From Cyrtodaria siliqua (lineage: Eukaryota > Mollusca > Bivalvia > Adapedonta > Hiatellidae): a stretch of 64,000 nt of DNA. Below are positions 40,201-48,240 of the stretch, in pieces. A program made the translations under genes and the position numbers. The number at the start of each line of letters is the position of its first letter. Positions within the stretch are counted from its first letter, which is position 1. Location: NCBI GenBank assembly GCA_037043455.1, contig JAWPHD010001214.1:62001-126000 (forward strand), in the 5' to 3' direction. The notes under the pieces were generated by a model. It was not told the DNA's origin. It saw nothing but the letters and a program-made list of their open reading frames with translations, and searched no databases.

Positions 40201-43200
40201 GAGTCATTGCCATTTAAATAGATGTACCGTCTTCAAAAACTGTATTAATATGTGCTTTAAATTATTGTACTGTCCTATAGAGTAGGGCTTTCAAATTTCA
40301 TATATAACATAACTGGTCATTGTTCTTATTCCAATAACTTTCAGCCTCAAACAGACCCTGTGTCAAGATCAGTGGTTTCTTAAATATATGTACATTCTCA
40401 AAATTTAATAAAACTTATACAATCTCCAAATTTTTTTATTACATTTAACAATATAACATGGTGAAGTACAGTGTTAACAGATTTCATAATTATCTAAACT
40501 CACTGGACATAATTCTGTTATTTCAATAACTTCCAGCTACTGAACTGACCCATAGTAGCAGAGAACATTACATTAATTATAATATGCACTGACTTTTTCT
40601 GATATGCTTAGATTACGAAACAATGCAATTTGACAAGCTGGTAATTAAAGCATTTATACAGAACCACATACACTTTTCCCTTGACAGCCACTGATAAGCT
40701 GTGCGATTAAAATGTAAACAGTTGGACTTTTCATTGCTATATATCCAAAATGCGTAAAGATTCTGGAAATAAATATGTTTAAACCAAACAAATAATTGCA
40801 GTTATTACATGGCAAATAAAAAATAACCTATTTTATGTACATTTCCATGTGAATTTGTGATTGGAAAATAGAAAACAAATAACAAATCTTTCTCTAGTTA
40901 AACTCATTTATTAAAAAAAAAAGGATTTTAGTGACAATAATGGTTCAGTGACAATGACAACAAAGACAATTTTAGATCTTAAAACGTTTAATGTTGACAA
41001 ACATTACAACCAAGTTTGCTAAAATAATTGGTCTATTTAAAGGGACACTGTTACTTTGAGCTTATAAAACACAAAATAATTATGTTGTTATTCATGCAGT
41101 CCCATGTATTGGAGTATATCCTCCAAGAACATTATAAAAGAACCTTTAATAGGAAACTATTTGCAGTAAGGACAAAAAAATAAATAGGTGTGTTTCCTAT
41201 TGCATGCTCTAAAAAAAATAGGGTATTTAGGGCACTTGGGCATTTTTTTATATTTTTTTTGAAGCAAGATATTGTGAGATTCTACATGTATTTATGTCAT
41301 TAACCCCATACAAGTTGATGATACAATTGAAAGTTTCTCTGTGATGTCAGCTTACCTCGATATATAAATCATTGTGCAATTAATTTTTTTCATAGAAAGT
41401 TTTAGGGTCGTCCCCTTAAAAATAGGGTCGGTCGGGCCACCGGAAACACAGGTATTTTTTAAAAAAAATTCAGGCCTAAGAGTACGGCAGGTTCCTGGAT
41501 TCCTATGTTTCCTTCCCTTCTGTCTTGAGTGGCTGTAAATAACCTATAATGTGTTGATGAGCCATTAAAGTTCAAAAAGTTGTTTTATAGAAAATAAATA
41601 CACGATAAAATCGTTTTGTTACATCTGTACAGAGTAATATTTAATGTATTTACATGCCAAATTTTGAGCTTACAAATGCTTTAAAAATGCTAAATATGAT
41701 TAAGAAATTTGTGTTTAAACCTCTCTGATAGAATATGATCAGAAAAAGGGCCATGTTGGAGTTATTATACTCAAACCTGGCCTTTAAGACTATTTCATTG
41801 CATCACAAGCAGATGCCAGCATTAATTTGTGATGACATGTTCATGATAAAACATGATATATGCTTAGATTAAAATGTCAATTTGTGAAAGTGAAAAAAAA
41901 CACTCTCTGTGTAACATGATACTTTCCAATTATAATAGTGAACATTTTTTCATACTAAACATGTTCAGTATGAAATTAACTTTTTAAAGGGACACTGTCT
42001 ATAAGTAAAGCCTCTGTTTAGCATAATGAAGTAACAAGCTCATATGGACACGTTTTTTTTTTTTTTACCGGATCTGTTCTATGGAATGGTAATGTCTCCA
42101 TCCATCAATATTTGAATTTAGCTCCTTTTACGGAAAACTATGCACGCTACCCTTCTGAATGCAGACAAAGGTACTTGATATTGCATAAACCCTCGATTTT
42201 ATCAAGATGAAGATCATTTGAAACAAGTTTGGTGGACACATCAATTTAGGCGAGACACCATGTTGCGCGCAACTCTTGTTTAATTTAGGAATAAAACTTC
42301 GAAAAATATTGGCCAAAATTACATGTAAAAGGGAAAGTTTAGTTTCAGGTTAATCCTTTATTGTTTGTTACTTATCTTAGTTTCAGAAGTTTGAAAAGAG
42401 GGCAACGTGTCTTTATTTATAATTTACTCTGCAAGTCTTCTTTTACTTCGTAACTCTGCAAGTGTTCTTGTGATGTAGGACAGTAGAACAGTGCGCATTT
42501 AATGTTGAATTTATTAAAACAAGTTGTATAAATTAATGATGCGAAAGTCTTCAAAGCATCGTATCAGTTTTATCCAAGTTAAATGTAAAATACCACAACA
42601 TTTATTGTCAAGATATGTAACTAACGATCACAATGTCGTCCGGGTGTATGTGTGTCAGTTTGTTTGTCCGTCCATTCGGTCGTCTGACTTCCATTTATTA
42701 TAGCCTGTGCTTTTACAAAGTGAAATGGGTCTATAGGAATCGCGCTGTCCGTAACGTCCCCTCGCTTAACACATTTTTAGCTCGACTGGCCAAAGGGATG
42801 CCGAGTTGTCCGTAATCCGTCTGTCGTTAACCTTTGTCTCGTTAAGACAATAGGGCCTTAATTTTTTTCATCTTTAACAGACTTTACCAGATTGTTAATG
42901 TCAATGAAAGCTCGGACAAATTCGAAAAACAGCCAGATCGGACCAGTAACAGCAGAGTTATGGCCCTTGAATTAGTTAAAAATGCTATATTTTGCCTCGT
43001 TAAGACGATAGGGTCTTCATTTATCATCCGATATTTACCAAACTTTACCAGATTGTTAATGTCAAGGAAAGCTCGGAAAAGTTTGAAAAACAGCCAGATC
43101 GGACCAGTAACAGCGGAGTTATGGCCCTTGATATGCCCTTGATTTAGTTACAAACACTATATTTTGCCTAGTTAAGACGATAGGGCTTTCATTTTTTATC

Positions 43201-46200
43201 CGATCTTTACCAAACTTTACCAGAGTGTTAATGTCAATGAAAGCTCGAACAAGTCTGAAAACCAGCCAGATCGGACCAGTAACAGCAGAGTTATGGCCCT
43301 TGATTTAGTTAAAAAAGCTATATTTTGCCTCGCTAAGACGATAGGGCCTTCATTTTTTATCCGATCTTTACCAGACTTTACCAGATTGTTAATGTCAATG
43401 AAAGCTCGGACAAATACGAAAACCAGCCAGATCTGACCAGTAACAGCGGAGTTGTGGCCCTTGATTTAATTAAAAATGCTATATTTTGCCTCGTGAAGGC
43501 GATAGGCCCTTTATTTTTCATCCGGTCTTTACGAAACTTTTCAGATTGTTAATATGAATGAAAGCTTTAACAAGTTCGAAAATCAGCCAGATCGAACAAA
43601 TAACAGCGGAGTTATGGCCCTTGATTTAGTTTAAAATGCTATATTTTGCCTCGTTAAGACGATATGGCCTTCATTTTTCATCCGATCTTTACCAAGCTTA
43701 AAGAGATTGTTTATATCAATGAAAGCTCGGACAAGATCGAAAACCAGCTATATCGGACCTGGAACACCAGAGTTATTTGCCCTTGAATTATTGAAATATG
43801 CCATTTTCAGCCTTGTGAACACTCTAGCGCCTTCATTTTGTATTCGATCTTTCCCAAACTTGACCAGATTGTTGATGTCAATGAAAGCTCTAACGAATTT
43901 GAGAATTTGAGAAACAGCCAGATCGAACTAGTAACACCGGAGTTATGGCCCTTTTTCAATATTTGGTAATGTACACTGCAAACTCAAGGGGTCGTGGATT
44001 CAAATCTCACTGGAGGCATATATATATATTTTTGTTGATAGGGTCAATTTGTTCAAAAAAAAGAAATTTTTTTTTTCCTTATTTTTTTTTAGCTCTACTG
44101 ATCAGAGATCAGCAGAGCTTATGCCGTGGTTCGGCGTCCGTCGTCCGTCTGTCCGTCCGTAAACTTTTATTTGTAGCGACTTCTCCTCTGAAACTACCTG
44201 ATGGATATTCATGAAACTTTACAGAAATGTTACTCATGAAGTCTAGTTGATCCTAGCAAAAATTCATGTTGATGTGAAATCCAAGATGGCCGCCAAATCT
44301 AAAAATAGGTTTTTAAAAAAAAAAATTGTAGCGACTACTTCTTGAAAACTCTAAGGGATATAGATATGGGACTTTTTCTAAAATGATCAGCATGACATGA
44401 TGTTGGTCCTTGTCGAAAATCGTTTTGACGTTAAACATGGCTGCCAGCGGCCATCTTTGTTTACATAGAGTTATATAATGAAAACTTGTAGCGACTACTC
44501 CTCTGAAACTACTTGACGGATGTTCATGAAACTTAACAGGAATGTTGCTCTTGATGTCTAATTGATCCTAGCAAAATTTCAGGTCGGCCGGAAATTCAAG
44601 ATGGCCGCCACGGCTAAAAATAGATTTTTAAAAAATAAGTTTGTAGCGACTACTTCTTGAAAACTTTAAGAGATATTGATATGGGACTTTTTCATGAAAC
44701 TTTACAGAAATGTTACTCATGAAGTCTAGTTGATCCTAGCAAAAATTCATGTTGATGTGAAATCCAAGATGGCCGCCAAATCTAAAAATAGGTTTTTAAA
44801 AAAAAAAATTGTAGCGACTACTTCTTGAAAACTCTTCTTGAAAACTCTAAGGGATATAGATATGGGACTTTTTCTAAAATGATCAGCATGACATGATGTT
44901 GATCCTTGTCGAAAGTCGTTTTGATGCGACGTTAAACATGGCTGTCAGTGGCCATCTTTGTTTACGTAGTGTTATATAATGAAAACTTGTAGCGACTACT
45001 CCTTTGAAACTACGTTACGGATTTTCATGAAACTTCACACGAATGTTGCTCTTGATGTCTTATTGATCCTAGCAAAATTTTAGGTCAGCCGGAAAATCAA
45101 GATGGCCACCACGGCTAAAAATAGATTTAAAAAAAAAAAGTTTGTAGCGACTACTTCTTGAAAACTATAAGAGATATTGATATAGGACTTTTTCTAAAAT
45201 GATCAGCATGACATGATGGTTATCCGAGTCGAACATTATTTTGATTCGACGTTAAACATGGCTGCCAGTGGCCATCTTTGTTTACATAGTTATATAATGA
45301 AAACTTGTAGCGACTACTCCTCTGAAACTACTTGACAGATTTTCATGAAACTTCACACGAATGTTGCTCTTGATGTCTAATTGATCCTAGCAAAATTTGA
45401 GGTCGGCCGGAAATTCAAGATGGCCGCCATGGCTAAAAATAGATTTTCAAAATACAACTTTGTAGCGACTACTCTTGAAAACTTTCACTTTTTCTAAAAT
45501 GATCAGCATGACATGATGTTGGTCCTTGTCAAAAATTGTTTTGATTCGATGTTAAACATGGCTGTCAGCGGCCATCTTTGTTAGAGTTATATAATGAAAA
45601 CTTGTAGCGACTACTCCTCTGAAACTACTTGACGGATTTTCATGAAACTTCACACGAATGTTGCTCTTGATGTCTAATTGATCCTAGCAAAATTTCAGAT
45701 CGGCAAGAAATTCAAGATGGCCACCAGAGCTAAAAATAGATTTAAAAAAATAAGTTTGTAGCGACTTCTTCTTGAAAACTATAAGTGATATTGATATGGG
45801 ACTTTTTCTAAAATGATCAGCATGACATGACGGTTATTCGAGTAAAACATTATTTTTATGCGACCTTAAAAATGGCTGCCAGTGGCCATCTTTGTTTACA
45901 TAGAGTTATATAATGAAAACTTGTAGGGACTACTCCTCTGAAACTTCTTGACGGATTTTCATGAAACTTCACACAAATGTTGCTCTTGATGTCTAATTGA
46001 TCTTAACAAAATTTCAGGTCAGCCGGAAATTCAGGGTGGCCGCCATCATGGCTAAAAATAGATTTTTAAAAAATAAGTTTTGTAGCGACTACTTCTTGAA
46101 AACTATAAGTGATATTGATATGGGACTTTTTGTAAAATTATCAGCATGACATGATGGTTATCCGAGTCGAACATTATTTTGATTTGACGTTAAACATGGC

Positions 46201-48240
46201 TGCCAGTGGCCATCTTTGTTTACATAGAGTTATATAATGAAAACTTGTAGCGACTACTCCTCTGAAACTACTCGACGGATTTTCATGAAACTTCACAGGA
46301 ATGTTGCTCTTGATGTCTAATTGATCCTAGCAAATTTTCAGGTCAGCCGGAAATTCAAGATGGCCACCACGGCTAAAAATAGATTTTCAAAATACAAGTT
46401 TGTAGCGACTACTTCTTGAAAACTATAAGTGATATTGATATGGGACTTTTTCTAAAATGATCAGCATGACATGGTGTTGGTCCTTGCAAAAATCGTTTTG
46501 GTTCGATGTTAAACATGGCTGTCAGTGGCCATCTTGGTTTACGTAGAGTTATATAATTCCTCTGAAACTACTTGAGGGATTTTCATGAAACTTCACAGGT
46601 ATGTTGCTCTTGATGTCCAATTGATCCTAGCAAAGTTTCAGGTCGGCCGGAAATTCAAGATGGCCACCACGGCTAAAAATACATTTTCAAAAAACAAGTT
46701 TGTAGCTACTACTTCCTGAATCAAAATCAATCAGTAGAGCTTCAAGGTCATTGACCTCTTGTTATTTATTATCAGCTTTTGGATCCTCTACCAAGTTTGT
46801 TCAAATGGTGAACCTGGGTTCAAATTTGGCCTCGACCAGTGGGTAGCAAGTAGAGCGATACAGGCACCGTTGGGCCTCGTTATTACTTGCATTCCTCAAA
46901 CAGTTTTGAATGGGTTGTTCTCACACTTCATACACACATAACAACTTATGACCTTATGTCTCTCTACATCACCCATTGTTGATTGTCGAATTTATTACAG
47001 AATTATGGCCCTTTGTTTGACTTAGAATTTAAATGTGGGTAGTCATCACCTGCAGTGATAGTTCTAGTTATCTTCTTCATAACTTTCAGGATTTTTTACC
47101 AAACTCCACCAGAATGTTAATAATATTAAGTATGTATGTAAGGAACATTTGATGGGATTGACATTTGTGTTGGGCAAATCAAAATATAGTCCAGCCTGGA
47201 CTACTTCACCATAGGGCTCAACATGCAGACCTTACAGTTAGTGTAGCTGCCCTCATTGTCATTTCACACATCTATGACCACACCAAACATTCAGAATTGC
47301 CACATCAATTTCCATTACCCCAGTATGACCACACCAAACATTAAGAATTGCCACATCAATTTCCATTACCCCAGTATGACCACACCAAACATTCAGAATT
47401 GCCACATCAATTTCCATTACCCCAGAATTAACTGCTTCATAAATCTAGGCAACTTGCTGAACAGAAAAGATCGAGCAATGATTCAGATCTCATTTGCATA
47501 TTTATTTTGCCAGTGTATTATGATAGTTATGTCATGGCTTTATTACACTGCCACACAGCAAGTTATGTGATCAATGTATTAATCTGATGTCTACAAACTT
47601 GCTGTAAATCCTTTTTTTGGGGTTTTCACCCTAGGTTTTATTTCAACTCATTTATGTGTACATTCCTTTTCGTTCAGAACATTCTACGTAATTTCTAAAA
47701 GTGTTTACCTCAAAAAACTGCAACAGTGTCGATGACTGACAACATATGTAAATAAATATTTCAGTGACTTTGCTATGAAGGAGGAAGCTCCCCAGGCCCA
47801 GGATGATGACTGATAACATATGTATATAAATATTTCAGTGACTGTGCAGTGAAGGAGAAAACTCCCCAGGCCCAGGATGATGACTGATAACATATGTAAA
47901 GAAATATTTCAGTGACTGTGCCGTGAAGGAGGAAGCTCCCCAGGCCCAGGATGATGACTGATAACATATGTAAATAGATATTTCAGTGACTGTGCCGTGA
48001 AGGAGGAAGCTCCCCAGGCCCAGGATGATGACTGATAACATACGTAAATAAATATTTCAGTGACTGTGCCGTGAAGGAGGAAGCTCCCCAGGCCCAGGAT
48101 GATGACTGATAACATATGTATATAAATATTTCAGTGACTGTGCCGTGAAGGAGGAAGCTCCCCAGGCCCAGGATGATGAAACAGCTGCCAGGTTGTGGGA
48201 CCTCTCGGAGCAAATGGTTGGATTGAAGACGAAATCCTAA
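13200..48240 (+). CDS. RDH13-like short-chain (retinol) dehydrogenase, 7 coding exons, complete
   Basis: The join is 13200-13251, 23875-24015, 26800-26991, 27994-28152, 36997-37116, 37370-37574, 48135-48240, which is 975 bases: 324 codons plus stop, with every junction in phase. Family knowledge: RDH11-14 enzymes are NADP(H)-dependent, membrane-associated SDRs that reduce retinal and other aldehydes. Seen here: a hydrophobic N-terminus ([13 protein letters not shown]), the cofactor motif TGANTGLG at residues 47-54, NNAG at 126-129, the catalytic Asn in TNHLGHF (149), NVSS at 174-177, catalytic YSQSK at 202-206, and HPGLV at 231-235. The motif [18 protein letters not shown] is typical of RDH11-14, and overall RDH13 fits best. 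The gene is 35 kb long because of repeat-filled introns. Two of its splice sites seed tandem arrays (see intron 4 and the last exon). Confidence 0.92.
13352..14075 (+). repeat. Tandem repeat of about 186 bp, nearly four copies, in RDH intron 1
   Basis: TATGTTTGCACAAATACACC recurs at 13421, 13605, 13791 and 13979. Each unit also has TTAGCCGCAGATATGAACTT and a TATCAAATCG(A/G/T)ATACGATTT stretch. The last unit is cut at about 14075. The left edge is a run of short 'ACCCAAATA' repeats. Confidence 0.85.
14080..14383 (+). repeat. Direct repeat of about 90 bp, two copies
   Basis: CCCTGGTTGCCTGTGATTTA through ATGCTAATAATACAAATATA occurs at about 14082-14166 and again at about 14295-14380, nearly identical, separated by about 130 bp. 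The first copy follows the 186-bp tandem array directly. Confidence 0.8.
14430..16106. other. RDH intron 1, AT-rich stretch without recognised feature
   Basis: This stretch is AT-rich with short duplications (for instance AATAATAGATAAAATACGAA near 14662 and 14740). No coding or RNA gene is supported. Confidence 0.6.
16246..19395 (+). repeat. Family-B repeat block (about 160-bp units), forward
   Basis: It starts with AACAAGAGGGCCTGTGGACG. From about 17110 onward it is built of tandem units of the type 'AAATCAAGGGCCATAACTCC ... GGTTTTCGAACTTGTC ... GGTAAAGATCGGATGAA'. Units at 18650-18800 are nearly exact duplicates of 18540-18650. Part of 16290-17100 does not fit the unit and is unexplained. 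Confidence 0.75.
17330..18103. mobile_element. 774-bp MITE with 18-bp perfect TIRs and TTAC target duplication
   Basis: It begins TCAGGGGTCGAATTTCAC and ends with the exact reverse complement. TTAC at 17326-17329 and 18104-18107 is the target duplication; removing the insert restores the family-B phrase CTGTTACTGGTCC. The interior is richer in CG than its surroundings at 17500-17700 and has no convincing transposase. Confidence 0.85.
20390..23167. other. RDH intron 1, remaining stretch
   Basis: It has degenerate repeat tails (about 21770-21830 and 22090-22150, phrases such as GATGTGTTGATGAGCCGTTTTA that recur near 36220 and 41550) and an 'AACAAGAGCGAACCAGATGC' start at about 21861. No gene was recognised. 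Confidence 0.55.
23168..23625 (-). mobile_element. Palindrome-ended element, family 2, copy 1
   Basis: A body of about 280 bp with TATGTGACGTCATATAAC is followed by a 170-bp palindrome (23454-23625) whose arms carry GAGATAAC.(A/G)TGCTAAGAT, GTGGTTTTACGGTCTGAAAT and the reverse. The whole unit reappears in reverse order and orientation at 36464-36905. Confidence 0.75.
23875..24015 (+). CDS. RDH coding exon 2 (NADP-binding motif)
   Basis: The acceptor is TTGTTGTTTTAG|GTATTGG and the donor AGAAGAG|GTATCA, in phase 1 on both sides. The exon carries GGVCRSK and the Rossmann motif [12 protein letters not shown]. Confidence 0.92.
24300..24655. mobile_element. Inverted-repeat element (MITE-like) with CCTATATAGG palindromes
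   Basis: Arms of about 75 bp (AAATCATTTTAGCATTATTT ... GTCAAGAAACTC ... CAATGAGTAAT) are inverted at about 24535-24655. The loop contains two tandem copies of 'GAACACATGGAGTGT(G/C)TCC' followed by TATATAGGACTCGCTG, with further short palindromes (TGTTCCGAGAACA). It has no ORF and lies in RDH intron 2. Confidence 0.75.
25033..26670 (+). repeat. Family-A repeat block (about 320-bp units), forward, in RDH intron 2
   Basis: The head is AGCTCAACTGATCAGAGATC, then GCTTATGCCGTGG and a (CCGT)n stretch at 25080-25160. The body holds repeated units with TTGTAGCGACTACTTC, GATATTGATATGGGACTTTT, CATGACATGATGTTGATCC and CATGGCTGCCAGCGGCCATC. The tail is AGAGCTTCAAGGTCATTGAC followed by CTCTTGTT. There is no ORF of protein-like quality. 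Confidence 0.85.
26800..26991 (+). CDS. RDH coding exon 3
   Basis: The acceptor is GTCTATTACAG|GTGCTCG and the donor ATGCTG|GTTTGT. It encodes ARVLLACRD (cofactor specificity region), the DLASF strand and LDILINNAG. Phase 1 in and out. Confidence 0.93.
27994..28152 (+). CDS. RDH coding exon 4 (catalytic Asn and Ser region)
   Basis: The acceptor is GATTTTGTACAG|GTGTGATG and the donor CACAGTA|GTAAGT. It encodes [25 protein letters not shown] and NVSSLAHS. The last 28 bases of this exon plus the following GTAA are the source unit of the minisatellite that starts at the boundary. Confidence 0.92.
28125..30473 (+). repeat. 32-bp minisatellite derived from the exon 4 / intron 4 splice donor, part 1
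   Basis: The unit is the last 28 bases of exon 4 (GTCAATGTTTCATCCC + TTGCTCACAGTA) followed by GTAA. Typical units carry CACTGTAGTAAGTCAATG, that is, a near-consensus donor TA|GTAAGT. About 70 units are present here, mostly 28-33 bp, with variants (TTTTCTTCC for TTTCATCCC; ACTAGTAAG). A higher-order repeat of about 220 bp is marked by GCGATGATCATACCTCAC at about 28951, 29170, 29474 and 29757. Confidence 0.93.
30474..31125 (+). repeat. Left long terminal direct repeat
   Basis: It is nearly identical by eye to 33903-34552; the only difference I found is an extra GT at about 31044 (GCCTGTGTACATGG versus GCCTGTACATGG), which also accounts for the 652 versus 650 bp lengths. Confidence 0.9.
31640..32190 (+). 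pseudogene. Decayed transposon-type ORF (possible DDE transposase C-terminal part)
   Basis: A plus-strand reading frame runs through [36 protein letters not shown] and [20 protein letters not shown], then shifts by one base near 32000 and goes on in another frame ([20 protein letters not shown]) to a TAA near 32188. The TNRCE..N.....PK pattern is like the region around the last acidic residue in some eukaryotic DDE transposases (Kolobok or Mutator-like); this is a resemblance from memory, not a search. No start codon and no upstream catalytic domain are present, so it is a fragment. Confidence 0.5.
32310..32693 (-). pseudogene. His-Me finger (I-PpoI-like) homing endonuclease ORF with an in-frame stop
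   Basis: The minus-strand ORF begins at 32693 and contains [19 protein letters not shown], then [13 protein letters not shown], then [20 protein letters not shown]. This is the zinc-binding Cys/His layout and the His-Me active-site region of the I-PpoI family (zf-His_Me_endon). The frame meets TAA at 32390-32388, right after HLSLETC, but continues beyond it with [20 protein letters not shown] and a final PCLL before TGA at 32310; these downstream Cys/His residues also fit the family. It is therefore a nearly intact reading frame broken by one stop codon. Known members cut DNA in group I introns; metazoan copies probably belong to mobile elements. Confidence 0.75.
32815..33560. repeat. Degenerate TCTGATATG array present in both orientations
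   Basis: Phrases such as GGTCTGATATGAGTCTGA, GGGTCTGATATTGTAGG and their complements (TCAGACAGACC, ACCAGACTTATTATACCAGA) alternate in blocks: minus-like at about 32815-32875 and 33130-33310, plus-like at about 32955-33110 and 33355-33560. The period is irregular, about 10-20 bp. Confidence 0.75.
33903..34552 (+). repeat. Right long terminal direct repeat
   Basis: It is a 650-bp partner of 30474-31125. It is preceded by TTTTCCTTAA and followed at once by CTCACTCACTG of the minisatellite. Confidence 0.9.
34553..35930 (+). repeat. Splice-donor minisatellite, part 2
   Basis: The array continues after the inserted element with about 30 more units, more variable, with several ACTAGTAAG variants and a GATTTCTTCTTTGC subtype. 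It is interrupted at 35518-35832 by a MITE and ends at about 35930, where the single-copy flank AATATAAATCCCAGGATTTT starts. Confidence 0.9.
35518..35832. mobile_element. 315-bp MITE with CAATG target duplication
   Basis: It begins CACTAGCGGATACAAGG and ends GGATCCTCCCCTG, an imperfect inverted repeat (CAGGGGAGGATCC...). CAATG at 35513-35517 and 35833-35837 flanks it; removal restores the minisatellite phrase GTCAATGTTTTCTTCC. A G/C-run palindrome lies near its left end. Confidence 0.75.
36464..36905 (+). mobile_element. Palindrome-ended element, family 2, copy 2
   Basis: The palindrome (36464-36627) carries GTGGTTTTACGGTCTGAAAT and its reverse. It is followed by a body with TTATGTGACGTCATAT. 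Compared with 23168-23625 the order and strand are reversed. The copy ends about 90 bp before RDH exon 5. Confidence 0.75.
36997..37116 (+). CDS. RDH coding exon 5 (catalytic YxxxK)
   Basis: The acceptor is TTAATTTTAG|GGGGCAAA and the donor CTCCAAG|GTGGGT. The junction codon with exon 4 is AGG, giving [14 protein letters not shown]. It carries catalytic Tyr and Lys in [12 protein letters not shown]. Confidence 0.92.
37370..37574 (+). CDS. RDH coding exon 6
   Basis: The acceptor is CTTTTTTATTAG|GAAGTTC and the donor TATTTCAG|GTAGTT. It encodes [19 protein letters not shown], a substrate-side helix, and [14 protein letters not shown]. It leaves phase 2 (AG, completed by T in the last exon). 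Confidence 0.92.
38090..39520 (+). repeat. Family-C tandem array (about 145-bp units) carrying AGGTCA repeats
   Basis: Units follow the pattern CCATAACTCCTCTCCCCCTG, AAATCTCATGAAACTTCATA, GTGAACTGCCTGTGGTGAGA, then TCAGTAGGTCAAAGGTCAAG and GTCACTGGGACC. About nine units are present with base substitutions and small indels. No coding potential was seen. Confidence 0.85.
39561..39635 (+). repeat. Poly(G) tracts
   Basis: A run of about 20 G (39574-39593) and one of about 15 G (39618-39632) lie in G/T-rich sequence with a duplicated GTACTGGTAGTGGGGAT-type phrase. A G-quadruplex is likely on the plus strand; the exact length may be a sequencing estimate. Confidence 0.8.
41168..41478. mobile_element. 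MITE with about 30-bp TIRs, copy 2
   Basis: It is homologous to 11409-11735 in the same orientation (AGGTGTGTTTCCTATTGCAT at the left, CGGGCCACCGGAAACACAGG near the right). It has small internal deletions relative to copy 1. Confidence 0.75.
42778..44090 (-). repeat. Family-B repeat block, reverse
   Basis: It begins TTTTTAGCTCGACTGGCC with a short CCGT-like head, then about seven tandem units of 155-165 bp (GTTATGGCCCTTGATTTAGT, CAAACTTTACCAGATTGTTA). It closes with GGATTCAAATCTCACTGGAG (B-box-like) followed by an A/T run at about 44010-44090, then a family-A block starts. Confidence 0.85.
44091..46762 (+). repeat. Family-A repeat block, forward, in RDH intron 6
   Basis: The head is TTAGCTCTACTGATCAGAGA and the (CCGT) stretch is short. 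It holds about eight 320-bp units, many 90% or more alike. A local duplication of about 165 bp (44690-44850) repeats 44212-44370. It ends GAGCTTCAAGGTCATTGACC + TCTTGTT. It is followed by a tail module (46763-46885) that also closes the family-B arm near 59590. Confidence 0.85.
47270..47432 (+). repeat. 51-bp minisatellite, three copies
   Basis: The unit ATGACCACACCAAACATTCA ... CATCAATTTCCATTACCCCA is repeated three times with one or two changes. The unit length is a multiple of three, so the frame stays open, but there is no sign of a real gene. Confidence 0.85.
47729..48178 (+). repeat. 74-bp tandem array of 3' splice site plus start of the last RDH exon, six copies
   Basis: AATATTTCAG|TGACT recurs with exon starts at 47765, 47839, 47913, 47987, 48061 and 48135, exactly 74 bp apart. 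Each unit holds about 20 bases of intron (TGATAACATATGTAAATAA), the acceptor, and about 48 bases of exon. All copies keep the acceptor and the same reading phase. Copies 1-5 read SD.A.KE(E/K)(A/T)PQAQDDD and then stop at TGA; copy 6 goes on to the true end. Copies 3-5 are almost identical; copies 1 and 2 differ at several bases. Confidence 0.95.
48135..48240 (+). CDS. RDH coding exon 7, full-length C-terminus
   Basis: The acceptor is AAATATTTCAG|TGACTG. It encodes [20 protein letters not shown] and then [14 protein letters not shown] before TAA at 48238-48240. The tail [16 protein letters not shown] matches the family's conserved C-terminus, so this is taken as the ancestral last exon. It is the sixth and only complete copy in a 74-bp array of acceptors. 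Confidence 0.88.

Larger units (their letters stand above)
37575..47764 (+). other. RDH intron 6
   Basis: This is a roughly 10-kb intron filled with repeats listed separately. The parts at 39640-41167 and 41480-42777 hold no recognised gene; 39720-40060 has weak tandem phrases (CAAGGTCAAGGTCATGTTTTG). Confidence 0.7.

Noticed and set aside
47256..47570. 104-codon ORF with three [17 protein letters not shown] units
   Set aside because: A 51-bp minisatellite whose length keeps the frame open; no other support.
47705..48213. Minus-strand ORFs repeating [11 protein letters not shown]
   Set aside because: Antisense of the 74-bp array at the RDH last exon.
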